From the NCBI GenBank assembly GCA_005889405.1, contig VBFY01000067.1, positions 1 through 58,223 of the forward strand: DNA of 58,223 nucleotides, given 5' to 3'. Positions within the stretch are counted from its first letter, which is position 1, and each line of letters begins with the position of its first letter. Positions 8,101 to 13,902 of the stretch are shown piece by piece. Position numbers and translations under genes: made by a program. This DNA comes from Chloroflexota bacterium (GTDB lineage Bacteria; Chloroflexota; Limnocylindria; P2-11E). A model generated the notes under the pieces. That model was not told the DNA's origin and searched no databases. It was given only the letters and a program-made list of their open reading frames with translations.

Positions 8101-8650
8101 AGCGTTGGTTCTTCGCGCTCTTGCGCACGAGATTGCGAAGCCGCCTCTGGAACTCCGCCGGTCGTCGGCGCGCGCCCTCGACGAACGCCACACGGATGCG
8201 TCGATACGCAACGGGAAAGCGCTGGAAGTGCTTCCATGCGGGCCCGTCGCGCTTGAGCGCCGCTTTGATGTCGTCGGCGACGACAAGTCGCCGCGCGCGC
8301 AGCGTGCCGATCGCCTTGAGGCCGGCCGGCGTCATTCGCCCTTCGCGCACCAGGCGTCGGGCACGTGCCAGGTTCATCTCCGACGTCTTCGATCCCGCGC
8401 GACGCGGTGTGAAGCGCTGCGCGGTCCGATTTGCGTCGACCTTCTTCGCCGTGCTGTCGATCCAGCCGAAGCAGAGCGCTTCGTCGACAGCGTCGTTGTA
8501 CGAGATGCGCGGCTTGCCGGTCTCTTTTCGGTAGTACACGAGCCATATCTCAGAAGACGTCTTGTGGTGTTTGCGCAGCCACGCCCGCCAGTCGCCGACG
8601 CGGTGGACATGGAGCATGCGTGTGATCTTCGTCCAGCGATCATGACTCAC
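8081..8650 (-). CDS. YdeI/OmpD-associated family protein
   Basis: The 189-residue protein matches the YdeI/OmpD-associated family: DWRAWLRKHHKTSSEIWLVYYRK near the start, YNDAVDEALCFGWIDSTAKK, RRAGSKTSEMNLARARRL, and a basic C-terminus with multiple Arg. These proteins are small cytoplasmic proteins of unclear function, some linked to cationic peptide resistance. A GTG at 8650 overlaps the stop of the upstream MFS gene (GTGA) and gives the few residues expected before the conserved start; an ATG at 8617 is the alternative. It is translationally coupled to the MFS gene. Confidence 0.8.
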   Translation of the reverse strand: MSHDRWTKITRMLHVHRVGDWRAWLRKHHKTSSEIWLVYYRKETGKPRISYNDAVDEALCFGWIDSTAKKVDANRTAQRFTPRRAGSKTSEMNLARARRLVREGRMTPAGLKAIGTLRARRLVVADDIKAALKRDGPAWKHFQRFPVAYRRIRVAFVEGARRRPAEFQRRLRNLVRKSAKNQRFGMVRE

Positions 8651-9909
8651 GCGGTCGTCGCTCGCGCCGCGACCGCATCGGGCGCCGGCGTCCCAGCTCG
8701 AAGACCGACGGCCCGAGCGAAGAAGAGCGTTCCCGGCAGCAGCATCGCGACGCTCGACAGAAGCCCAAGTGGGATCCCGTACACGTTGCCGATCGCGCCG
8801 GAGATCGGGCCACCGCCGACCTGACCCAGCGCGCTGGACACACTGGTCGTGGAGAGCACCGTCGCGCGAACGCTCGCGTCGGTCCGCCGGATCAGCCAGG
8901 CGTTGAACAGCGGATAGAAGGAGGCTCGGAACATCGAATTGATCAGGTACGGCACCAGGGCCAGAGCCGAAGATGGTGCGAACACGAACGCGGCCTGGCA
9001 GGCGATGCGTGCGACCTGCAAACCCACGAGCATGCGAGACACGACGTGTTCGTCGACGCTCCGCATGAGGCGGCGCACGAGCTGCGCGGTGACGACGATC
9101 AGGACCGTGCACACCAGCGAGAGCACGCCGAATGCGACGACCGGCGTGAGGCCGAGCGGCGGGAAGTTCAGATCGAGAAGCAGGTGCGCGTCCGACAGGC
9201 GGTCCCAGCCTTCGCTCGCCGCGCCCCAGAAGAACTCCGCGGCGAGCAGCGCGACGAGCAGGGTGCTCGTGCGGACCGCCATCATGCCGCGACGCGCGGT
9301 ACCCACGGTCGCGCGCCAGGTCCGGATCTCGTCGCGACGTGGCTGATGGCGCTCAGGCATGACGAAGATGAGCGCCATCGCGAGCGCGAGGCCGAGTCCG
9401 CCGCCGAGGACGATCGCGAGGCGCAGATCGATGGTCGCGAGCAGGACGCCGACGGGAAGGCCGACCAGGCCCGCGACCTGCGTGAACTGTGTTCCGCGGA
9501 GGAACAGCGCTTCGAGGCCGGCGTCGCCGCACTCTCCGGCGACCCAGGCTTCGACCGCGCCGTGCGTGAACGCTTCTCCGAGGCCACGCAGGATCTCGAA
9601 GGCCGCGATCACGATGAACAGGGGGATGAGGCCCTGCCCGATCCACGCGACAGAGATGATCCCCGTGCCGGCGATCACCGACACGCGGCGGCTGAAGGTG
9701 TCGGCGAGCACCCCCGTCGGGATCTCCCAGACGAAGTACGAGGCCTCGAGCGTGGTGCCGACGAGCACCAGCTGGAGTGGACCGAGGTGCGCGACGTTGA
9801 CGTAGTAGAGGAACCAGGCCGCGTTGATCAGCGACCACGAGAAACCGCCCCACGCTCCGAACAGCAGATAGACGGTTCGTGCGGACAGGCCGAGACGATC
9901 AGCGAACAA
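8647..9909 (-). CDS. Major facilitator superfamily transporter
   Basis: The 420-residue protein has about 12 predicted membrane helices. The MFS loop 2-3 motif is present in the form EIPTGVLADTFSRRVSVIAG (about residues 62-81). The start is a TTG at 9909 with a perfect AGGAG 6 nt upstream; the first residues MFADRLGLSARTVYLLFGAW lead directly into helix 1. This subgroup resembles drug or metabolite exporters without a predictable substrate. It is first in a two-gene operon with the YdeI-like gene. Confidence 0.85.
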   Translation of the reverse strand: MFADRLGLSARTVYLLFGAWGGFSWSLINAAWFLYYVNVAHLGPLQLVLVGTTLEASYFVWEIPTGVLADTFSRRVSVIAGTGIISVAWIGQGLIPLFIVIAAFEILRGLGEAFTHGAVEAWVAGECGDAGLEALFLRGTQFTQVAGLVGLPVGVLLATIDLRLAIVLGGGLGLALAMALIFVMPERHQPRRDEIRTWRATVGTARRGMMAVRTSTLLVALLAAEFFWGAASEGWDRLSDAHLLLDLNFPPLGLTPVVAFGVLSLVCTVLIVVTAQLVRRLMRSVDEHVVSRMLVGLQVARIACQAAFVFAPSSALALVPYLINSMFRASFYPLFNAWLIRRTDASVRATVLSTTSVSSALGQVGGGPISGAIGNVYGIPLGLLSSVAMLLPGTLFFARAVGLRAGTPAPDAVAARATTA

Positions 9910-10139
9910 GGGAGTCTCCTCATGCGCAAATTGAGATGCGGCGGAGGAGTGCGCCGCGGTGGTTGCGTCAGCTCAAGCGGATGATCGCGGGGTCGAGCTA
10001 GGAGCGGACGCGGAGCGGCGCACCGTTGTGAGCTGTCATTCGGGTGCGCCTCCTTCGGGTGGTGTTGGCCACAGTACCACCCGCCCATCCGCTGCCCGGG
10101 TGCGACGTGCACGGCCCCGTCGCTTGAACTTGCCACGTC
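9910..10139. promoter_or_regulatory. Structured divergent intergenic region upstream of ppc
   Basis: This 230-bp gap between the divergent MFS and PEP carboxylase genes holds three perfect short stem-loops. GCGGCG/CGCCGC is near 9938-9957. GGCGCACC (10017-10024) pairs with GGTGCGCC (10043-10050). GGGTGGT pairs with ACCACCC near 10057-10082. No long reading frame and no clear sigma-70 promoter is evident. The last two hairpins would be in the leader of the ppc mRNA or could be a small RNA. The role is not known. Confidence 0.4.
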
Positions 10140-11660
10140 ATGAACGCTGCCCGTAGCGTCGGAGTGGTGGACGCGGCGTATGACATCGAGGCGAGCGTGC
10201 CAAGGGCGATGAGCACGCAGCACCCCGACAACGTCGCGACACCGATCTTCAGCCGCGACTCGCTCATGAGCGCCGAGGATGAGGTCCGCGAAGCCTTCTA
10301 CGCCTTCGCCCACCTCGGATGCGACGAGCAGATGTGGGACTTCGAGGGAAAGGAGGTCGACAACTTCGTCGTCCAGAAGCTCCTCGCTTCGAACGAGCAG
10401 TACTTTCGAGCGAATCCTCTCGGCGAGCGGCTTCGGCTGACGCCGCGAGTGCCAAATCCCCGGTTCGAGCGCGTGCAGGCGAAGGGGCTGCTCGAGGTGC
10501 TGCACAGCCTTCCGCGTCACGCCGATGCGGCCCGTCTCTTCTTTGGAGCGTCGCGGCCGCCGATCGTCGAGCTGATCTTTCCGATGACCACCTCGGCCAT
10601 CGAGCTGGAGCGGATCCGCTCGTATTACCTACGGAACGTGGTCGAGGCCGCGAATGCACCGATCGTTCCCGGCGATATCTCGGTGGCCACCTGGTGCGGA
10701 GCGTTCGAGCCCGCGAGCGTCGGTGTCATCCCGCTGATCGAGGACCTTCCGTACCTCCTTCAGCCCGAAGCGATCGTCGCCGATTACGTAGCGGGCAAGG
10801 GCCTGCCGTATCAGCGGGTGTTCATCGCCCGATCCGACCCGGCGCTCAACTACGGTCTGATCGCGGCGGTCCTTGCGTCGCTCGTGGCACTCGACAAGCT
10901 CGACAGCCTGGAGCAGCACCTCGGGATCCCGATCCTCCCGATCATCGGCTGTGGCAGCGCGCCGTTCCGTGGCGGACTGCGGCCGGACTCTACGGAGCGC
11001 GTCCTGGCGACATATCCGAGCGTCCAGACGTTCACGCTCCAGTCCGCATTCAAGTACGATTACCCCGCGGAGCAGGTGCGCCGAGCGATCGAGACGCTGC
11101 GTGCGACGCGACGTGGTCCGCCGGTAAAGGTCGCCGATGACATGCGACTGCTCGCCCTCATCCCACGCGCCGCTGATCGATATCGCGCCGAGGTGCGTGA
11201 GATCGCCGCACTCGTGAACCAGATGGCGCCGCACGTCCCGCGCCGACGTCTTCGCAAGCTGCACATCGGCCTGTTCGGCTATTCCCGAGAAGGTGAGGAT
11301 ATGTCGCTTCCGCGCGCCATCACGTTCTGCGCGTCGCTGTATTCGGTCGGGCTACCGCCGGAGCTGCTCGGATTCGCCGCGCTCGACCGTGGCGAATGGG
11401 AGTACGTCAGAGAGCGCGTACCAGGTCTCGCGTGCCATATCGAAGAAGGACTCGCGCTGCTCGATCCCGAGACCGAGTCCCGGCTGCCGCCGCTCGTTGC
11501 TGAGAGCGTGCGGGCGGCGCGCGAGCGGTGCGTTGCTGAGTCGAATGAGGAACACCTGGAAATCGTGCGTCAGATTCGCGCGCGCTTAGGCGACGGTCAG
11601 ATGTATCTGTTGCCTGAGCTGATCGCGCGCGCGGGCGGCGCGCGGCGATTCCTCGGATAG
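10140..11660 (+). CDS. ppcA: Phosphoenolpyruvate carboxylase, archaeal type
   Basis: The enzyme adds bicarbonate to PEP to make oxaloacetate, replenishing the citric acid cycle. At 506 residues it is the short archaeal-type form, about half the size of common bacterial PEPC. Signatures are the MSTQHPDN start block (residues 24-31), the YLRNVVEAANAPIVPGDISV region, FKYDYPAEQVRRAI, and GLFGYSREGEDMSLPRAITF. The ATG at 10140 is the longest start; the ATG at 10209, beginning MSTQHPDN, is nearly as likely. It appears to be monocistronic and ends just before a tRNA gene on the other strand. Confidence 0.93.
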   Translation: MNAARSVGVVDAAYDIEASVPRAMSTQHPDNVATPIFSRDSLMSAEDEVREAFYAFAHLGCDEQMWDFEGKEVDNFVVQKLLASNEQYFRANPLGERLRLTPRVPNPRFERVQAKGLLEVLHSLPRHADAARLFFGASRPPIVELIFPMTTSAIELERIRSYYLRNVVEAANAPIVPGDISVATWCGAFEPASVGVIPLIEDLPYLLQPEAIVADYVAGKGLPYQRVFIARSDPALNYGLIAAVLASLVALDKLDSLEQHLGIPILPIIGCGSAPFRGGLRPDSTERVLATYPSVQTFTLQSAFKYDYPAEQVRRAIETLRATRRGPPVKVADDMRLLALIPRAADRYRAEVREIAALVNQMAPHVPRRRLRKLHIGLFGYSREGEDMSLPRAITFCASLYSVGLPPELLGFAALDRGEWEYVRERVPGLACHIEEGLALLDPETESRLPPLVAESVRAARERCVAESNEEHLEIVRQIRARLGDGQMYLLPELIARAGGARRFLG

Positions 11661-11691
11661 ACCGGCTCGTGACTCGAGCCAGCATTCCCAG

Positions 11692-11762
11692 AGCGGGAGA
11701 CGAGAATCGAACTCGCATCGCTTGCTTGGGAAGCAAGCACTCTACCACTGAGCTACTCCCGC
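11692..11762 (-). tRNA. tRNA-Gly (CCC)
   Basis: The minus strand folds into a complete 71-nt cloverleaf: acceptor GCGGGAG/CTCCCGC, D arm GCTC...GAGT, anticodon stem CTTGC/GCAAG closing the loop TTCCCAA (anticodon CCC), T arm GCGAG TTCGATT CTCGT. The discriminator base is T and the 3' CCA is not encoded. It reads the GGG codon, which is used often in a GC-rich genome. Confidence 0.95.
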
Positions 11763-11774
11763 GTGACGTGAATT

Positions 11775-12731
11775 CTAAGCGGACTCTCGAATCCATTTCG
11801 ACCAACTGAATTGCTGTGCCGTTCGCAAGCGGTGGCAGTTCGCGCACCTCACATCACACTTGGCGATCTCGCTTAGCAGGGTCGACCATGACGCCCTGCT
11901 TAGCATCGCTCCGACATTACCGACCTTGGTCGTCCCTTCGCGGTGATCGAATTCGAGCACGACGGGATCTGTCTCACCGCAGTCGACGCAGGGATGCCAC
12001 GCAAGATAGGTCATCAGCCAGGACCAGTAAGTGTCGCGAACGTCGCGACGAGCCCGCACGCGTGATGTGTACTTCTCGCGGTTCTGCTCGTAATGCCGCC
12101 TGCCGTAAGCCGAGCGACATGCCCGGCAAAGCGTTCCGCGCCGACCGGTTTGCTTGTTCTTGATGGGGAACTCAGCGACCGGTCGCTCGAGACCGCAACC
12201 CGTGCACTTCTTCGTCTCGCTGGCGATCCCGCCACGCGATGTTTCGGCTTCGTCTGAGGGAATCACGCGTTCGAGCCAGGCGCCCTCAGTAAGCGGACGA
12301 CCCGCGACTTTCTTCCAGGTGAACTGCCGGGCCGTTCTTCGGAGATGGCAATTAGCGCAGCGTACGTCGCATTTTGCGATCTCAACGAGCACCAGGCGCC
12401 ACGGCTTGCGCATCGCGAGCTCGCTCACGTTGCCGTTCTTCTTTGCTGGCTCGCGGTGGTCGAAGTCAAGCATCACGGGCTCGGTCTGGCCGCAATCGAC
12501 GCAGGGGTGCGCGACGAGATATGCAAGCATCAAGACGCGGTTCTCGATCCGGTACCTGTTCATGCGCGCGACCTCACGTTTGATGTAGTCGTGGCGATTC
12601 GCGAGGTAATGAGCGCGCCGATACGCGGCTTGGCACTTCCGGCAGTGCCGCTGTCGTGTTCCCTTCGCGATGTTGTCGAAGGCGAACTCCGCCTCAGGCT
12701 TGGTCTGGCCGCACATGTAGCAGGTGAGCAC
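11775..12731 (-). CDS. HNH-type protein with two tandem copies of the whole zinc-finger/HNH unit
   Basis: The 318-residue protein is a near-complete duplication. Each half (about 1-150 and 170-318) has an N-terminal CxxC..CxxC zinc knuckle (CGQTKP...CRKC; CGLERP...CRAC). A helix with HY follows, then an HNH-like core: HPCVDCG, a LDFDHRE / LEFDHRE strand, and KCDVRCANCH. HNH folds are metal-dependent nucleases, so DNA cutting is likely but unproven. The GTG start at 12731 has GGAGG 6 nt upstream. It lies 12 nt from tRNA-Gly and is preceded by a LexA-like box. Single-unit relatives are common; the double form is odd. Confidence 0.8.
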   Translation of the reverse strand: MLTCYMCGQTKPEAEFAFDNIAKGTRQRHCRKCQAAYRRAHYLANRHDYIKREVARMNRYRIENRVLMLAYLVAHPCVDCGQTEPVMLDFDHREPAKKNGNVSELAMRKPWRLVLVEIAKCDVRCANCHLRRTARQFTWKKVAGRPLTEGAWLERVIPSDEAETSRGGIASETKKCTGCGLERPVAEFPIKNKQTGRRGTLCRACRSAYGRRHYEQNREKYTSRVRARRDVRDTYWSWLMTYLAWHPCVDCGETDPVVLEFDHREGTTKVGNVGAMLSRASWSTLLSEIAKCDVRCANCHRLRTAQQFSWSKWIRESA

Positions 12732-12773
12732 GGTCGCCTCCGAGGGACCGTGGCGAACACCTCAGGTCGGCCT

Positions 12774-12791
12774 CTAGAACACATGTTCTAG
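12774..12791. promoter_or_regulatory. LexA-like SOS box upstream of the HNH gene
   Basis: CTAGAACACATGTTCTAG is an inverted repeat with two perfect 8-bp arms around CA. Its centre, GAACACATGTTC (12777-12788), fits the GAACnnnnGTTC operator of LexA in Bacillus, Mycobacterium and related bacteria. It is AT-richer than its surroundings. It lies about 43 bp before the HNH start on one side and 60 bp before the PIG-L gene on the other. Regulation by DNA damage is inferred from the site only. Confidence 0.6.
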
Positions 12792-12851
12792 CAGGATCCC
12801 GACGCCGGTGCAAGGGAATTTCGCGCGTCCGACTCTTGTCATGCTTCACGC

Positions 12852-13730
12852 ATGCGCTTTGACGAGGACCTCGAGATCGAACGCGCGATGGTGATCTACG
12901 CCCATCCCGACGACGCCGAGTTCGGCGTGGCCGGCACGGTCGCGAAATGGGCGAAGGCCGGAGTCGAGGTCACGTACTGCATGGTGACGAACGGAGCGTC
13001 GGGTTCGCAGGATCCGGAGATGACGCGCGAGAAGCTGCGCGAGATGCGCTACGACGAACAGAAGCGAGCCGCCAAGATCCTCGGCGTCACCCACGTCGTC
13101 TTCCTCGGCTACGAGGACGGATATCTCTACCCGACGCTCGAGGTGCGCAGGGACGTCGCGCGCCAGGTGCGGATCCATAGACCGGACGTGATCATCGCGA
13201 TGGACCCTCGCTTTCGCGTCGCCGACGAGGGCTACGTCAATCATCCCGATCACATCGCCGCGGGCGAGGTCGCGCTCCGCACGATCAACCCCGACGCGTC
13301 GACCCGCCAGATGTTCCCGGAGCTCTGGCGTGACGAGAAGCTGGAGCCACACAAGCCGAAGGCGCTCTTCCTCGAGACGTTCGGCGAGGGCGGCATGGTC
13401 ATCGACATCAGCGACACGATGGACACGAAGATCAAGGCGCTGCTCGTCCACAAATCGCAACTTGGACCGGAGGCTGCGGGGTTCATCCGCGAGTGGAACA
13501 AGCGCACCGGCAAGGCCGCCGGCTACAAGTTCGGCGAGTCCTACAAGGTCATCCGGCTCGACCGCGAGCCCGCTGCCGAGGCGAAGCCGCGCCGCCGCGC
13601 GCGGCCGGCAAGCGCGGCGTCCAAAGGTGCTGCGCGAGCGCGACGTTCCGTCCCGCGAACGTCACGCCCTCGCGCTGGAGGCGCGCGCGCTGCGAAACGA
13701 AGTGGGGGGCGAGCCCGCCACTCGCGTTGA
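12852..13730 (+). CDS. PIG-L (LmbE-like) deacetylase
   Basis: PIG-L proteins remove acetyl groups from N-acetylglucosaminyl conjugates or related amides using zinc. The zinc pocket is visible: YAHPDDAEFGVAGT (residues 17-30), with HPDD, and NHPDHIAAGEVA (about 138-149) with the HxxH pattern. The final 55 residues are an Arg/Ala/Ser-rich low-complexity tail that lies opposite the MGMT-like gene. The enzymatic domain ends near residue 235, before the tail. CATGCT sits 6 nt before the ATG and may be a weak -10. Substrate unknown; mycothiol- or bacillithiol-type deacetylases are relatives. Confidence 0.85.
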   Translation: MRFDEDLEIERAMVIYAHPDDAEFGVAGTVAKWAKAGVEVTYCMVTNGASGSQDPEMTREKLREMRYDEQKRAAKILGVTHVVFLGYEDGYLYPTLEVRRDVARQVRIHRPDVIIAMDPRFRVADEGYVNHPDHIAAGEVALRTINPDASTRQMFPELWRDEKLEPHKPKALFLETFGEGGMVIDISDTMDTKIKALLVHKSQLGPEAAGFIREWNKRTGKAAGYKFGESYKVIRLDREPAAEAKPRRRARPASAASKGAARARRSVPRTSRPRAGGARAAKRSGGRARHSR

Positions 13731-13902
13731 CGACCCGGTGGCATGGCACGGTCGGGTCATCGCAGTGGTGCAAGGCGAGGCCGGCGAAACGCGCCGCGCG
13801 CGCGTAACCCGCGACCATCGCCACCATGCCGTACGTCGCGACGCGACCACGCGGGATCCGCTGCACGACTTCGTATATGCGCTCGTACCGCTGGCTGCGC
13901 AC
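13549..13902 (-). CDS. MGMT/alkyltransferase-like DNA-binding protein with PCHR motif
   Basis: The 117-residue protein matches the C-terminal domain of O6-alkylguanine DNA alkyltransferases: RIPRGRVATYGMVA (helix-turn-helix, residues 16-29), then TVPCHRVVNASGGLAP with the acceptor Cys, and a final RLQREGVTF. Its size is that of alkyltransferase-like proteins, in which Trp replaces Cys, yet here Cys is kept. Its GTG start overlaps the stop of the upstream transporter-like gene by one base (TAGTG). The last 20-25 residues are low complexity and overlap the PIG-L tail antisense by 182 bp. Confidence 0.8.
   Translation of the reverse strand: MRSQRYERIYEVVQRIPRGRVATYGMVAMVAGYARAARFAGLALHHCDDPTVPCHRVVNASGGLAPHFVSQRARLQREGVTFAGRNVALAQHLWTPRLPAARGGAASPRQRARGRAG

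Noticed and set aside
11692-12731. tRNA-Gly next to an HNH gene as an integrated mobile element
   Set aside because: No integrase, no duplicated tRNA end and no other mobile genes are seen in the flanks; codon use looks like that of the neighbours.
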